Origin: Pseudomonas syringae KCTC 12500
Lineage (GTDB): Bacteria > Pseudomonadota > Gammaproteobacteria > Pseudomonadales > Pseudomonadaceae
Length of the DNA: 64,000 bases
Direction: 5' to 3'
Assembly: GCF_000507185.2 (NCBI RefSeq)
Contig: NZ_AYTM02000002.1
Location: 4,375,501 to 4,439,500 of the forward strand
Shown: one piece after another, positions 9,406-20,306 of the stretch
Position numbering within the stretch: position 1 is the first letter of the stretch
Layout of the letters: the number at the start of each line of letters is the position of its first letter
Translations under genes and position numbers: made by a program
Notes under the pieces: generated by a model
Told to the model about the DNA's origin: nothing
Seen by the model: the letters and a program-made list of their open reading frames with translations, nothing else
Databases searched by the model: none

Positions 9406-11016
9406 TTAATCGACAGCTACCGGCGCCAAAAAGGCGGCCTCCAGCAGCTGCTGTGTATAAGGATGTTGCGGTGCGGCGAAGATATCCTGCGCTGCACCCT
9501 GTTCGACCACTTGGCCTTGCTTGACCACCATCAACTGGTGGCTTAGCGCTTTGACGACAGCCAGGTCATGGCTGATGAACAAATACGTCAGGTTGTACTT
9601 GGTTTGCAGCGAGCGAAGCAACTCGACGACCTGACGCTGTACGGTCCGGTCGAGGGCCGAGGTCGGCTCGTCCAGCAAAATCAGCGCCGGCTTCAAGACC
9701 AGCGCACGTGCAATGGCGATCCGCTGGCGCTGGCCACCGGAGAACTCGTGAGGGTAGCGGTGCCGGGTATCCGGGTCCAGACCAACCTCTTTGAGCGCTT
9801 CGATGATCGCCGTCTGCTGTTCGGCGGCCGTACCCATGCCGTGGATTCGCAAGCCTTCGCCAACGATTTCAGACACCGACATACGCGGACTCAAACTGCC
9901 AAACGGGTCCTGGAAAACAACTTGCATCTGCCTGCGCAGCGGACGGATCTGCTGTTGCGACAAGGATTCTAGCGCGTTGCCCTTGAACCGTATGGTGCCC
10001 TGACTGCCGATCAGCCTGAGAATCGCCAGGCCCAGCGTCGATTTGCCCGAACCGCTTTCACCCACAATACCCAGCGTTTGCCCTTCTGGCAGGCTGAAAC
10101 GTATGCCGTCCACCGCCTTGACGTGGTCGACCGTGCGCTTGAGCAGGCCTTTTTTGATCGGGAACCAGACTTTCAGGTCCTCGATTTCAAGCAGCGGAGC
10201 ACCCGCGGGGTTGGTCGAAGGACCGCCGCTGGGCTCGGCGCTGAGCAACACTTTGGTGTAAGGATGTTGCGGCGAACGGAACAATTCTTCGCACGATGCC
10301 TGTTCGACGATGCAACCGCGCTGCATGACACATACTCGATTGGCTATTTGCCTTACGACATTCAGATCGTGGCTGATAAGCAGCAGTGCCATACCCAGGC
10401 GAGCCTGCAACTGCTTGAGCAATTCGAGGATCTTCAGCTGTACCGTCACATCCAGCGCGGTGGTCGGTTCATCGGCAATCAGCAGCTCGGGTTCGTTGGC
10501 CATGGCCATGGCGATCATCACGCGCTGACGCTGGCCACCTGACAGCTCGTGTGGCAGCGCTTTGAGGCGCTTGTGTGGCTCAGGGATGCCAACCAGTTCA
10601 AGCAGCTCCAGCGTGCGCTCGGTGGCCGCCTTGCCGGTCAGGCCCTTGTGCAGGCCCAGTACCTCGTTGATCTGTTTTTCCACCGAGTGCAGCGGGTTGA
10701 GCGAGGTCATTGGCTCCTGGAAGATCATGGCAATCCGGTTGCCACGGATCGTGCGCAGTTTTTTCTCTTCCACTTTCAGCAGGTCTTCACCCGCGTAGCG
10801 GATCGTGCCGCTCGGGTGGCTGGCGATGGGGTAGGGCAGCAGGCGCAGGATCGAGTGCGCGGTCACTGACTTGCCCGAACCGCTTTCGCCGACCAGTGCA
10901 AGCGTTTCACCGCGACGAATATCGAAGCTGATGTTCTCGACCACGCGTTGCCGTGAGTCGCCCGTCACGAACTCGACCGCCAGATCGCGGATTTCGATCA
11001 GATTGTCATTGTTCAT
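9406..11016 (-). CDS. yejF: Peptide ABC transporter, duplicated ATPase (YejF/NppD type)
   Basis: Cytoplasmic ATPase of a peptide importer, 536 aa, made of two fused ABC cassettes. Walker A GESGSGKS occurs twice; signature motifs are LSGGQRQR in the first half and FSGGQRQR in the second, each followed by an oligopeptide/dipeptide-transporter C-terminal region. This DppD-DppF-like fusion is the YejF arrangement. I chose ATG 11016 because AAGGA lies 8 nt upstream and the yejE stop is just before it; an in-frame ATG at 11040 would overlap yejE by 23 nt. Last transporter gene of the operon. Confidence 0.92.
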   Translation of the reverse strand: MNNDNLIEIRDLAVEFVTGDSRQRVVENISFDIRRGETLALVGESGSGKSVTAHSILRLLPYPIASHPSGTIRYAGEDLLKVEEKKLRTIRGNRIAMIFQEPMTSLNPLHSVEKQINEVLGLHKGLTGKAATERTLELLELVGIPEPHKRLKALPHELSGGQRQRVMIAMAMANEPELLIADEPTTALDVTVQLKILELLKQLQARLGMALLLISHDLNVVRQIANRVCVMQRGCIVEQASCEELFRSPQHPYTKVLLSAEPSGGPSTNPAGAPLLEIEDLKVWFPIKKGLLKRTVDHVKAVDGIRFSLPEGQTLGIVGESGSGKSTLGLAILRLIGSQGTIRFKGNALESLSQQQIRPLRRQMQVVFQDPFGSLSPRMSVSEIVGEGLRIHGMGTAAEQQTAIIEALKEVGLDPDTRHRYPHEFSGGQRQRIAIARALVLKPALILLDEPTSALDRTVQRQVVELLRSLQTKYNLTYLFISHDLAVVKALSHQLMVVKQGQVVEQGAAQDIFAAPQHPYTQQLLEAAFLAPVAVD

Positions 11017-11017
11017 C

Positions 11018-12037
11018 TTATTTCCTTGGGTCGAAAGCATCGCGGGCGGATTCGCCGATGAACACCAGCAGGCTCAGCATGATGGCCAGCACAGCGAAGG
11101 CGCTGATGCCCAGCCAGGGTGCCTGCAGGTTGGACTTACCCTGCGCTACCAGCTCGCCCAGAGACGGCGAGCCGGCGGGCAGGCCGAAGCCCAGAAAGTC
11201 CAACGCCGTCAGGGTGCCGATGGCGCCGGTGAGAATGAACGGCAGAAAGGTCATGGTCGACACCATGGCGTTGGGCAGGATGTGGCGGAACATGATCGCG
11301 CCGTTCTCCATGCCCAGCGCCCGCGCGGCCCTTACGTATTCCAGATTGCGGCCACGCAGGAACTCGGCACGCACCACGTCCACCAGGCTCATCCAGGAAA
11401 ACAGCAGCATGATGCCCAGCAACCACCAGAAGTTGGGTTGTACGAAGCTGGCGAGGATGATCAGCAGATACAGCACCGGCAGACCCGACCAGACCTCGAG
11501 GAAGCGCTGGCCCAGCAGGTCGACCCAGCCGCCATAGAAGCCCTGCAAGGCACCGGCGATGACGCCGATGATCGAGCTGAGGATGGTCAGGGTCAGGGCG
11601 AACAGTACCGAAATCCTGAAACCGTAGATCACCCGTGCCAGCACGTCACGGCCTTGATCATCGGTGCCCAGCAGGTTCTCCCGCGAAGGCGGCGCCGGGG
11701 CAGGGACTTTCAGGTCGTAGTTGATGCTCTGGTAGCTGAACGGGATGGGCGCCCACAGGGTCCAGCCATCCTTCGCGGCGAGCAGTTCCTTGATGTACGG
11801 GCTCTTGTAGTTGGCTTCCAGCGGGAACTCACCGCCGAAGGTGGTTTCCGGGTAACGCTCGAAGACCGGGAAGTACCAACTGCCGTCATAACGCACGGCC
11901 AGCGGTTTGTCGTTGGCGATCAGTTCGGCGCCCAGGCTCAGGCCGAACAGAATCAGGAACAGCCACAATGACCACCAGCCACGCCTGTTGGCCTTGAAGC
12001 GTTCGAAGCGACGGCGATTGAGAGGAGACAGCTTCAT
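11018..12037 (-). CDS. yejE: Peptide ABC transporter permease (YejE/NppC type)
   Basis: Inner-membrane permease, 339 aa, of the DppC/OppC class. A first transmembrane segment lies near residues 20-40, followed by a long periplasmic insertion (about 45-130) as in YejE. The binding-protein-dependent transport domain has the LGTDDQGRDVLARVIYG entry motif and an EAA-type loop (RAARALGMENGAIMFRHILPN). The spacing of one base to yejB and to yejF indicates translational coupling. Confidence 0.93.
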   Translation of the reverse strand: MKLSPLNRRRFERFKANRRGWWSLWLFLILFGLSLGAELIANDKPLAVRYDGSWYFPVFERYPETTFGGEFPLEANYKSPYIKELLAAKDGWTLWAPIPFSYQSINYDLKVPAPAPPSRENLLGTDDQGRDVLARVIYGFRISVLFALTLTILSSIIGVIAGALQGFYGGWVDLLGQRFLEVWSGLPVLYLLIILASFVQPNFWWLLGIMLLFSWMSLVDVVRAEFLRGRNLEYVRAARALGMENGAIMFRHILPNAMVSTMTFLPFILTGAIGTLTALDFLGFGLPAGSPSLGELVAQGKSNLQAPWLGISAFAVLAIMLSLLVFIGESARDAFDPRK

Positions 12038-12038
12038 A

Positions 12039-13112
12039 TCAATGCTTCCTGCTTTCGAAGTCGATGCGCGGGTCTACGAGGGTGTAGGTGATATCACCGA
12101 TCAGCTTCACCACCAGCCCCAGCAGGGTGAAGATGAACAGCGTACCGAACACCACCGGATAGTCGCGGTTGATCGCGGCTTCAAAGCTCATCAGGCCCAG
12201 GCCGTCCAGCGAAAAGATCACTTCCACCAGCAGCGAGCCGGTGAAGAAGATGCCGATGAACGCTGACGGGAAGCCGGCGATCACCAGCAACATTGCGTTG
12301 CGAAACACATGGCCGTAGAGCACCTTGTGGTTGCTCAGGCCCTTGGCTTTGGCCGTGGTCACGTATTGCTTGCTGATTTCGTCGAGAAAGCTGTTCTTGG
12401 TCAGCAGCGTCATGGTGGCAAAGTTGCCAATCACCAGCGCGGTGACGGGCAATACCAGATGCCAGAAGTAATCGAACAGCTTGCCCAGCGTGCTCAGCTC
12501 GTCGTAGTTGTTGGAGGTCAGCCCGCGCAGTGGAAACCAATTGAAGTAGCTGCCCCCGGCAAACACCACGATCAGTAGAATCGCGAACAGGAATGCTGGA
12601 ATGGCGTAGCCGACAATGATTGCCGAACTGGTCCATACGTCGAACTGGCTGCCGTGGCGCGTGGCCTTGGCAATCCCCAGCGGGATCGACACCAGGTACA
12701 TGATCAGGGTGCTCCATAACCCGAGGGAAATGGACACCGGCATCTTCTCGACAATCAGGTCGATGACCTTGGCATCGCGAAAGAAGCTGTCGCCGAAATC
12801 CAGCGTGGCGTAGTTCTTGATCATGATCCACAGACGTTCCGGCGCCGACTTGTCGAAACCGTACATGCGTTCGATTTCCTTGACCAGTGCCGGGTCCAGG
12901 CCTTGCGCGCCGCGGTAGTTGGAGCCGGCCACTGATACTTCGGCGCCGCCTCCGGCAATCCGGCTGGTGGCGCCATCGAAGCCTTCGATCTTGGCGATCA
13001 TCTGTTCGACCGGGCCACCGGGCGCAGCCTGAATGATGACAAAGTTGATGATCAGGATGCCGAGCAGGGTAGGGATGATCAGCAGCAGCCGTCGCAGAAT
13101 ATAAGCCAGCAT
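12039..13112 (-). CDS. yejB: Peptide ABC transporter permease (YejB/NppB type)
   Basis: Inner-membrane permease of the DppB/OppB class, 357 aa from ATG 13112 ([19 protein letters not shown]). The frame is open further upstream but that part lies inside the preceding gene. It has an N-terminal membrane anchor, the [16 protein letters not shown] segment typical of YejB, and an EAA loop ([22 protein letters not shown]). It starts one base after the stop of the second binding protein. It pairs with YejE in the membrane heterodimer. Confidence 0.93.
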   Translation of the reverse strand: MLAYILRRLLLIIPTLLGILIINFVIIQAAPGGPVEQMIAKIEGFDGATSRIAGGGAEVSVAGSNYRGAQGLDPALVKEIERMYGFDKSAPERLWIMIKNYATLDFGDSFFRDAKVIDLIVEKMPVSISLGLWSTLIMYLVSIPLGIAKATRHGSQFDVWTSSAIIVGYAIPAFLFAILLIVVFAGGSYFNWFPLRGLTSNNYDELSTLGKLFDYFWHLVLPVTALVIGNFATMTLLTKNSFLDEISKQYVTTAKAKGLSNHKVLYGHVFRNAMLLVIAGFPSAFIGIFFTGSLLVEVIFSLDGLGLMSFEAAINRDYPVVFGTLFIFTLLGLVVKLIGDITYTLVDPRIDFESRKH

Positions 13113-13113
13113 G

Positions 13114-14970
13114 TTATTGCTCCGCGTTCGCAGGCTTGGCCTGATCAGGGGCTGACGGGGTCGCGGTCGCCGGTTTGACATCCGGCTTGGCCCACCAGGT
13201 CATCAGGCCGATATCGGAAAGCGCTTTGGCCTTGGGATGGTCGAGGTGATTCCAGTAAGCCACCCGCCAGGTCTTGATGTGCCAGTTCGGGACGACGTAA
13301 AAGCCCCACAGCAGTACGCGGTCCAGCGCCTTGGTATGGGTGATCAGGCTTTGCCGTGAGTCGGCGTTGATCAGGCCGTTGACCAGCGAGTCCACCGCAG
13401 GGTCCTTGAGGCCCATGAAGTTGCGGCTGCCCGGGTTGTCGGCGCTGGACGAGTCGAAGTACACGCGCTGCTCGTTACCGGGCGAGCTGGACTGCGGATA
13501 GCCCGTGACGATCATGTCGTAGTCGCGCGAGCGCAGGCGGTTGATGTATTGCGACACGTCGGCACGACGAATCACCAGTTCGATACCCAGGTCGCTCAGG
13601 TTGCGCTTGTAAGGCAGCAGAATGCGCTCGAACTCGGTCTGGGCAATCAGAAACTCGATTTTTACCGGGTTGCCCTGCGCGTCGACCATCTTGTCGTCGA
13701 CGATCTTCCAGCCCGCTTCCTGCAACAGCTGGAAGGCCCGACGCTGCTGCGGCCGGATCATGCCGCTGCCATCGGTAACCGGCAGGGTGAAGGGTTCGCT
13801 GAACACGCGATCCGGAATCTTGCCGCGCAACGGCTCCAGAAGCTTGAGTTCTTCGGCAGACGGCAGGCCGCTGGCGGCCATTTCCGAGTTGTCGAAATAA
13901 CTTTTGGTGCGACTGTACGAGCCGTTGAACAGCTGTTTGTTGGTCCACTCGAAGTCCAGCAGCAGAGTCAGCGCTTCGCGGACCCTGACATCCTGAAACA
14001 CAGGCTTGCGCAGGTTGAAGACAAAACCCTGCATGCCGGTCGGGTTGCCGTTGGGCAGCTCTTCCTTGATCAGCCTGCCGTCGCGCACTGCCGGCGTGTC
14101 GTAGGCGGTCGCCCAGTTCTTGGCACTGGTTTCGATCCAATAGTCGAATTGCCCGGCCTTGCCAGCCTCCAGCGCTACCGTATTGTCGCGGTAGTAGTCG
14201 GTGGTCAGCACGTCGAAGTTGTAGAAGCCCTTGTTGATCGGCAGGTCCTTTGCCCAGTAATCCTTGACCCGCTCATAACTCACCGAACGACCGGCCTTCA
14301 CGTCGGCGACCTTGTAAGGTCCGCTGCCCAGCGGGAAGTCCAGGTTGCCCTTGCTGAAGTCGCGATCAGCCCAGAAATGCTTGGGCAGCACTGGCAACTG
14401 ACCAAGGATCAACGGTAACTCGCGGCTGCCCTTGTGCTTGAATTTGAACAGCACGCGCAACGGATCTTCGACGATGACCTGATCGACGTCGGCGTAGTAA
14501 CCCTTGTACATGGGCGAGCCGTGCTCCATGAGGGTCTTGAAGCTGAACTCGACATCGTCGGCGCGGATCGGGTGGCCGTCATGAAAACGCGCTTCGGGGC
14601 GCAGATAGAAACGCACCCAGCTGTTGTCCGGGGATTTCTCGATCTTGCCGGCGACGAGTCCGTATTCCGTGAACGGTTCATCCAGGCTCGAGCGGGCCAG
14701 GGTGTCGTAGATCAGACCAATGTCGTCTGCCGGCACACCTTTGTTGATGAACGGGTTGAGACTGTCGAAGCCGCCGAAGCCTGCCTGGCGCAGCGTGCCG
14801 CCCTTGGGGGCATCCGGGTTCACGTAGTCGAAATGTTTGAAATCAGCCGGGTACTTCGGCGCTTCGTCATACAGCGTCACGCCATGCTGAGGCGCGGCCT
14901 GTACCGTGCAGGCGAGGCTGGCCAGCAGCAGGCCGACTGCCTGCGAGCGCAGGGAGTGCAGAGGGTTCAT
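13114..14970 (-). CDS. Periplasmic peptide-binding protein, family 5 (NppA2/YejA type)
   Basis: Solute-binding receptor of the peptide importer, 618 aa, SBP_bac_5 family. ATG 14970 gives a clean signal peptide ([20 protein letters not shown], cleavage after VQA). Family features are the [15 protein letters not shown] start of the mature domain and the long two-lobe body ([27 protein letters not shown]). The open frame extends upstream inside the preceding gene and is not used. The ATGA overlap with the upstream paralogue suggests coupling. The C-terminal tail is rich in Pro and Ala. Confidence 0.93.
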   Translation of the reverse strand: MNPLHSLRSQAVGLLLASLACTVQAAPQHGVTLYDEAPKYPADFKHFDYVNPDAPKGGTLRQAGFGGFDSLNPFINKGVPADDIGLIYDTLARSSLDEPFTEYGLVAGKIEKSPDNSWVRFYLRPEARFHDGHPIRADDVEFSFKTLMEHGSPMYKGYYADVDQVIVEDPLRVLFKFKHKGSRELPLILGQLPVLPKHFWADRDFSKGNLDFPLGSGPYKVADVKAGRSVSYERVKDYWAKDLPINKGFYNFDVLTTDYYRDNTVALEAGKAGQFDYWIETSAKNWATAYDTPAVRDGRLIKEELPNGNPTGMQGFVFNLRKPVFQDVRVREALTLLLDFEWTNKQLFNGSYSRTKSYFDNSEMAASGLPSAEELKLLEPLRGKIPDRVFSEPFTLPVTDGSGMIRPQQRRAFQLLQEAGWKIVDDKMVDAQGNPVKIEFLIAQTEFERILLPYKRNLSDLGIELVIRRADVSQYINRLRSRDYDMIVTGYPQSSSPGNEQRVYFDSSSADNPGSRNFMGLKDPAVDSLVNGLINADSRQSLITHTKALDRVLLWGFYVVPNWHIKTWRVAYWNHLDHPKAKALSDIGLMTWWAKPDVKPATATPSAPDQAKPANAEQ

Positions 14971-16796
14971 CGGGGCTTCTCCAGAGTCTTGAGCCACCAC
15001 GCACGCAGCCCCAGGGTGTAGGGCGGGGTAGTGACCATGGCGAATCGGTTGCGATAGGCAAGCCGATGATTGTTCAGGTACCAGTTGGGAATGCTGTAGT
15101 GCTGAGACAGCAGGACACGGTCCAGCGCCCGCGCCGCGGCGACCTGGTCGTCCCGGGTCTGCGCGGCCAGCAGCTTGTTCAGCAGGACATCGACCACCGG
15201 GTTGGCGATACCCGCGTAGTTCTTGCTGCCGTTGATCGCGGCCTGACTGGAGTGGAAATACTGCCACTGCTCCAGACCGGGGCTCAGGGTCTGCTGCAGG
15301 GTCATCAGAATCATGTCGAAATCGAAACGGTCCAGACGTTGCTTGTACTGGGCGCGGTCGACGGTGCGCAGCCCTGCAATGATCCCCAGGCGGCGCAGGT
15401 CTTCGATGTAGGGCTGCAGAATGCGCTCGAGGTTGGGGTTGACCAGCAGGATCTCGAAGCGCAACGGTTGCTTGTCGGCATTGAGCAAACCCTTGTCCGA
15501 GAGTGTCCAGCCAGCCTCGGCAAGCAGCTTGAGGGCCTTGCGCAAGGTTTCGCGCGGGATCCCGCCGCCATCGGTTTTCGATGGGCTGAACGGCTGGGTG
15601 AACAGGCTGGCGGGCAACTGATCGCGGTAGGGTGTCAAGAGCAGCCATTCGGCCCCGGTCGGCAGGCCCGTCGCGGAAAATTCGCTGTTGGGGTAGTAAC
15701 TGGTCGAACGGTCATAGGCGTCGCTGAACAGCGTGCGGTTGGTCCATTCGAAATTGAACAGCAGCCCCAAGGCCTCGCGCACGCGGATGTCGGCGAAGGC
15801 GGCGCGCCGGGTGTTCATGAACAGGCCCTGGGTCTGGGTTGGTATGCGGTGCGGAATCTGCGCCTTGATCACCTGACCGCTGGCGACTGCGGGGAAGTCA
15901 TAGCCATTGGCCCAGTTCTTGGCCTGATGCTCGATGTAGATGTCGAATTCACCCGCTTTGAACGCTTCGAACGCCACGTCGCTGTCGCGGTAGAACTCGA
16001 CCTCGACCCGATCGAAATTGTATTTGCCGCGGTTGACCGGCAAGTCCTTGCCCCAGTAATCCTTGACACGCTCGAACACCAGTTGCCGACCCGGCTGCAC
16101 GCGGGTGATGCGGTAGGGGCCACTGCCCAGCGGCGGTTCGAAGGTGGTCGCCTTGAAGTCCCTGTCTTTCCAGTAATGCTGCGGCAACACCGGCAGTTCG
16201 CCCAGGCGCAGGATCAGCAGCGGGTTGCCGGAGCGCTTGAAGACAAACCGGATGCGATGACGATTGAGGATGTCGACGCGCTGCACTTCCTGCAAGGCGG
16301 TGCGGTATTGAGGGTGACCGTCCTTAAGCAGTGTCCGGTAGGAAAACGCCACGTCGTAGGCGGTGATCGGCTTGCCGTCATGGAAGCGCGCCTGCGGGCG
16401 CAGGTTGAACACCACCCAACTGCGGTCCTCGCTATATTCCACGGACTGGGCGATCAGCCCGTAACTGGAGGTTGGTTCATCGCCGGACGGGTCGTACTGG
16501 CCTGTGCCGACCATCAGCGGTTCGTTCAGCTCGTTGACGCCATACTGCAGGAAGTTGCCGGTCGAGACCGGGCTACTGCCCTTGAATGTGTAGGGGTTGA
16601 GCGTGTCGAACGTGCCGAAGGCCATCATTCTCAGGGTGCCACCTTTCGGCGCCTCGGGATTGACCCAGTCGAAATGAGTGAAGCTGGCCGGGTACTTGAG
16701 AACACCAAACTGCGCGTAACCATGACTTTCAGTGATGGATGCGTTGGCGCAGAAGCTCAAGGCCAGGCTGAGGGTTAGCAGGAAGGGACGTATCAC
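14967..16796 (-). CDS. Periplasmic peptide-binding protein, family 5 (NppA1/YejA type)
   Basis: First gene of the transporter operon and a diverged tandem paralogue of the next gene; both share the HFD/[13 protein letters not shown] segment, the YDVAFSYRTL region and the GSGPYRI motif. I place the start at GTG 16796, which gives a normal signal peptide (IRPFLLTLSLALSFCANA) and 609 aa. The frame is open to 16937, but the extra residues precede any signal peptide and overlap the mltD 3' end. In P. aeruginosa the matching locus is described, as I recall, as nppA1A2BCD, importing peptidyl-nucleoside antibiotics; substrate here is inferred from that. Confidence 0.88.
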   Translation of the reverse strand: MIRPFLLTLSLALSFCANASITESHGYAQFGVLKYPASFTHFDWVNPEAPKGGTLRMMAFGTFDTLNPYTFKGSSPVSTGNFLQYGVNELNEPLMVGTGQYDPSGDEPTSSYGLIAQSVEYSEDRSWVVFNLRPQARFHDGKPITAYDVAFSYRTLLKDGHPQYRTALQEVQRVDILNRHRIRFVFKRSGNPLLILRLGELPVLPQHYWKDRDFKATTFEPPLGSGPYRITRVQPGRQLVFERVKDYWGKDLPVNRGKYNFDRVEVEFYRDSDVAFEAFKAGEFDIYIEHQAKNWANGYDFPAVASGQVIKAQIPHRIPTQTQGLFMNTRRAAFADIRVREALGLLFNFEWTNRTLFSDAYDRSTSYYPNSEFSATGLPTGAEWLLLTPYRDQLPASLFTQPFSPSKTDGGGIPRETLRKALKLLAEAGWTLSDKGLLNADKQPLRFEILLVNPNLERILQPYIEDLRRLGIIAGLRTVDRAQYKQRLDRFDFDMILMTLQQTLSPGLEQWQYFHSSQAAINGSKNYAGIANPVVDVLLNKLLAAQTRDDQVAAARALDRVLLSQHYSIPNWYLNNHRLAYRNRFAMVTTPPYTLGLRAWWLKTLEKPR

Positions 16797-16933
16797 GATC
16801 CAGGCGGCTTGGGCTTTCGGGTCGCTAACAGTAACAGCTTGTTCCAGCTGGAAAAAGACTGCAGGTGATGGCGCTGCCAGGGCTGCGTCGGCCACCCGCC
16901 CCAAGGTTGTCGAAGGGCAAGTGGCCGCGCTCA

Positions 16934-18538
16934 TCAATGTGGCAGGTAAACGGTCAGGGTCTGGCCGGGTTTGAGAGCCTGACCGCTACGCGGATTCCAG
17001 CGCTTGAGATGTTGCATCTCGACGTTGAAGCGCTTGGCGACCAGGTACATCGAGTCGCCTTTCTGGATCTTGTACTGCATGGATTTCTTTTCGCTGTCCT
17101 TGCCACCGGTGCTGGCGACCGCCTTGCTCGCGGCTTTGCCGGCAGGCTTGCTGGTGTCCTGCATGACCAGCGTCTGGCCGACCTTGAGCTTTTTGCCGGT
17201 CAGCTTGTTCCAGCGTTGCAGGTCTTCGACATCGACCTTATTGGCTTGCGCGATGTTGGTCAGGTTGTCACCGCTGCGCACCTTGTAACTGCGGGTACGT
17301 GACGGCTTGTCGTTGCTGGCCAGCGCTTCGAACACGGGCTGTGAATTCTGCATGCCCGGCTTGACCGGTATGCTCAGCGACTGACCGACCTTCAAACGGT
17401 TGCCGGACAGCTTGTTATTGCCTTTGAGCGAGCTGACCGTGACCTGGTAACGACTGGCCAGGCTTTCCAGGGTATCGCCCTTGCGCACCCGGTAAGGCTG
17501 CCAGGCGACCAGTTCTTCCTGCTTCATGGTCAGCAGGCTGGCCGTCAGCAGTTGCGCCTTGGAGGTGGGCACCAGCAGGTGCTGTGGGCCATCGACGGTC
17601 AGGCGCTTCTTGTAGGCAGGGTTGAGCTGGATAAGCTCGTCTTCGTCGATATCGGCGGCGCTGGCCACCTTGGACAGGTCGACACGCTTGTTGAGCTCGA
17701 CGACTTCGAAGTAAGGCTGGTTGGCGATCGGGTTCAGATTGACGCCGTAAGCTTCCGGCGACAGCACCACCTGGGACAGGGCCAGCAGCTTGGGCACGTA
17801 ATCACGGGTTTCCTGCGGCAGCGGCAGGTTCCAGTAGTCGGTCGGCAGGTTGAGCTTGTCATTGCGCTCGATGGCACGGCTCACCGTGCCTTCGCCGGCA
17901 TTGTAGGCTGCCAGGGCGAGCAACCAGTCACCGTTGAACATGTCATGCAAGCGGGTCAGGTAATCCAGTGCCGCAACGGTCGACGCCTGGATATCGCGAC
18001 GTCCGTCATAAAAGCTGGTCTGGCGCAGGTTGAAGTAACGCCCGGTCGATGGGATGAACTGCCAGAGGCCGACCGCCTGACTGCGCGAAACGGCCATCGG
18101 GTTGTAGGCGCTTTCGATGACCGGAAGCAGCGCCAGTTCCAGCGGCATGTTGCGTTCTTCAAGGCGCTCGACGATGTAGTGCATGTACAGGCTGCCGCGC
18201 TCGCCAGCGTTTTCCAGAAAGGAAGGGTTGTTGGCGAACCACAGGCGCTGTTGATCGATGCGGGGGTTCTGATCGTTGCCTTGTTGCAGTTGAAAGCCCT
18301 GACGCATGCGCTCCCAGACATCCTGTGGAGGTGCGAGAGGGGTGGCAGGCTTGTGCGACAGGAAAATCGGTTTTTGCTTGATTCCGGCGGCCAGGTTAGG
18401 CGCGCGATGATTGCTGGCCGGGTCGACACTGGCGGTGCTCTGGCAACCGGCCAGAAGGGCACTCGCGGTGACGGCCATGGCCTGAGCCAACCGAGTCAAT
18501 GCGTCCGAATGTGAAGGCTTGCTGGTAGATGACGACAT
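16934..18538 (-). CDS. mltD: Membrane-bound lytic murein transglycosylase D with LysM repeats
   Basis: Outer-membrane lipoprotein that cleaves peptidoglycan to 1,6-anhydro products; 534 aa. The signal peptide ends in the lipobox LLAGC. The SLT domain (about residues 125-270) holds the catalytic Glu in LLPVIESAYNP and the AAYNAGEGTVSRAI motif. Three LysM domains follow (about 345-390, 415-460, 488-532), each starting Y-K/R-V/I-x-x-GD. The gene sits between the transporter and gloB, as in other pseudomonads. Confidence 0.95.
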   Translation of the reverse strand: MSSSTSKPSHSDALTRLAQAMAVTASALLAGCQSTASVDPASNHRAPNLAAGIKQKPIFLSHKPATPLAPPQDVWERMRQGFQLQQGNDQNPRIDQQRLWFANNPSFLENAGERGSLYMHYIVERLEERNMPLELALLPVIESAYNPMAVSRSQAVGLWQFIPSTGRYFNLRQTSFYDGRRDIQASTVAALDYLTRLHDMFNGDWLLALAAYNAGEGTVSRAIERNDKLNLPTDYWNLPLPQETRDYVPKLLALSQVVLSPEAYGVNLNPIANQPYFEVVELNKRVDLSKVASAADIDEDELIQLNPAYKKRLTVDGPQHLLVPTSKAQLLTASLLTMKQEELVAWQPYRVRKGDTLESLASRYQVTVSSLKGNNKLSGNRLKVGQSLSIPVKPGMQNSQPVFEALASNDKPSRTRSYKVRSGDNLTNIAQANKVDVEDLQRWNKLTGKKLKVGQTLVMQDTSKPAGKAASKAVASTGGKDSEKKSMQYKIQKGDSMYLVAKRFNVEMQHLKRWNPRSGQALKPGQTLTVYLPH

Positions 18539-18637
18539 TGTTCGGGGGGTACATCCAGACGAAAATGTCGGGCGATTCTAGGAAGCGGCCTGCCGTCGGT
18601 CAACCTTTCAGAATTTTATTGCGGTTTTAGGGTCGGG

Positions 18638-19417
18638 TCAGAACTTATCTTTCCATGCCCTCAGGCTTGCAAAGACCGCACTCTGCGAGGTGTTTTGCCC
18701 GCCGCTCCGTTCGTCCGCTTTTTCTTTAACGGATGTTTCCCCGGTACGCAGGAACGGATTGGTGCGTTTTTCCAGTGCCAGATTCGACGGAAGACTGATG
18801 CGATTTTCGCTGCGCCAGCGGGTCACTTCGGCCAGTCGTTCGGCAATATCGACATTGTCCGGCTCGACAGCCTGTGCAAAGCGCAGATTGCTCAGCGTGT
18901 ATTCGTGAGCGCAGTAGATCAGTGTGCTGTCCGGCAGTTCGGCCAGGCGGCCGAGAGAATCGTGCATCTGTTGCGGCGTACCCTCGAACAGCCGTCCACA
19001 GCCGGCTGCAAATAGCGTGTCGCCGCTGAACAGCAGGGGGGTCGTGGCATCCTCATGATAAAACGCGATATGCCCCAGCGTGTGGCCTGGAACCGCATGC
19101 ACCACAAATTCCAGGCCCAGCACGGTCAGTCGGTCATTGTCGACCAGCGCGATGTCGCGCGCCGGTATGGTCTCGGCCGCGGGCCCCAGCACACGCGCCG
19201 CGGTCAACTGCTTGAGTTCCGCGACACCGCCCACATGATCATTGTGGTGGTGCGTGATCAGGATATCGGTCAGCCGGTAATCGGGATTCTGCGCCAGCCA
19301 GCCCAGCACCGGCTTTGCGTCGCCCGGATCGACGACAGCGCACTGCTGGCTCGAAAGGTCTTGTAACAACCATATGTAGTTGTCATTGAAAGCAGGAAGG
19401 GCGTGGATCTGTATCAT
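18638..19417 (-). CDS. gloB: Hydroxyacylglutathione hydrolase (glyoxalase II)
   Basis: Metallo-beta-lactamase-fold enzyme (259 aa) that hydrolyses S-lactoylglutathione to D-lactate and glutathione, ending methylglyoxal detoxification. The binuclear metal site THHHNDH is at residues 55-61, with downstream ligands in [12 protein letters not shown] and [24 protein letters not shown] carries the late histidine. Start [16 protein letters not shown] fixed by family alignment; the longer open frame runs into the divergent gene. Divergent from the methyltransferase gene. Confidence 0.95.
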   Translation of the reverse strand: MIQIHALPAFNDNYIWLLQDLSSQQCAVVDPGDAKPVLGWLAQNPDYRLTDILITHHHNDHVGGVAELKQLTAARVLGPAAETIPARDIALVDNDRLTVLGLEFVVHAVPGHTLGHIAFYHEDATTPLLFSGDTLFAAGCGRLFEGTPQQMHDSLGRLAELPDSTLIYCAHEYTLSNLRFAQAVEPDNVDIAERLAEVTRWRSENRISLPSNLALEKRTNPFLRTGETSVKEKADERSGGQNTSQSAVFASLRAWKDKF

Positions 19418-19498
19418 GGCGCAGTTCGCATAGCGGCAGACAATGGTGCATCTTAGAGTCTGTTGCCGCTGTATGCGAGCACCTCTGGAGGAGAACTC

Positions 19499-20260
19499 AT
19501 GACCGATGAAGCGTTCGCTCAGGCTGATCCTGAGTGGCTTGCATTGATCCGCGCTGCCCGTGAATGGCTTTCCGGGCCGCTCGGGCAGCTTCTGCTCGAA
19601 GAGGAGCGGCGCATTCTCGACGAAGAACTGGGCCGTTATTTCGGTGGCTATCTGGTGCATTACGGCCCATCGGCGCAAAGCCCGCCGGTGGCTCCCCAAG
19701 TGCAGCGCAATGTACGTCTTGGTGCGCCGTTACCGGGTGTCGAGATCGTCTGTGAGGAACAGGCGTGGCCATTGAGTGAGCACGCGGCCGATGTCGTGGT
19801 ACTGCAACATGGCCTGGATTTCTGCCTGTCGCCCCATGGCCTGTTGCGTGAAGCGGCCAGCAGCGTGCGGCCGGGCGGGCACTTGCTGATTATCGGCATC
19901 AACCCCTGGAGCACCTGGGGCATACGCCATGTTTTCGCTCGGGATGCGCTGCGCAAGGCGCGTTGCATTTCATCCTCGCGGGTCGCTGACTGGCTGAATC
20001 TGCTGGGCTTCGCGCTGGAGAAACGACGCTTCGGATGCTATCGTCCGCCCCTTGCTTCAGCAGCATGGCAGTCGCGTCTTGCAGGGCTTGAACGCCTTGG
20101 CGAGGGACGTCAGAGCCCTGGTGGCGGCTTCTATGTACTGGTGGCGCGCAAACTGGTGGTAGGCCTCAGGCCCTTGCGTCAGGTGCGCCGTGACCCTATC
20201 GGCAAGCTGATCCCCATGCCGATGGCCAAGGTCAGCCGCAACATTCAGGACCAGGCTTGA
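19499..20260 (+). CDS. Class I SAM-dependent methyltransferase, uncharacterised
   Basis: Soluble protein of 253 aa with a Methyltransf_11-like core: [29 protein letters not shown] followed by [15 protein letters not shown], matching motifs II-III of class I methyltransferases. The N-terminal glycine-rich SAM loop is poorly conserved, which is usual for this gloB-linked Pseudomonas family. The start at 19499 follows a strong GGAGGAG. It is followed by rnhA after 46 nt and dnaQ, so it is likely one transcription unit. Substrate unknown. Confidence 0.8.
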   Translation: MTDEAFAQADPEWLALIRAAREWLSGPLGQLLLEEERRILDEELGRYFGGYLVHYGPSAQSPPVAPQVQRNVRLGAPLPGVEIVCEEQAWPLSEHAADVVVLQHGLDFCLSPHGLLREAASSVRPGGHLLIIGINPWSTWGIRHVFARDALRKARCISSSRVADWLNLLGFALEKRRFGCYRPPLASAAWQSRLAGLERLGEGRQSPGGGFYVLVARKLVVGLRPLRQVRRDPIGKLIPMPMAKVSRNIQDQA

Positions 20261-20306
20261 ATAACGCCTTGCTGCACATGAAGCCCATCATTCTGGAAAG
20301 GTCGTA

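Noticed and set aside
15066..16778. 570-codon open frame on the + strand opposite a binding-protein gene
   Set aside because: Exactly antisense to a clear family-5 solute-binding protein; no domain, ribosome site or sensible composition. High GC codon usage opens the opposite strand.
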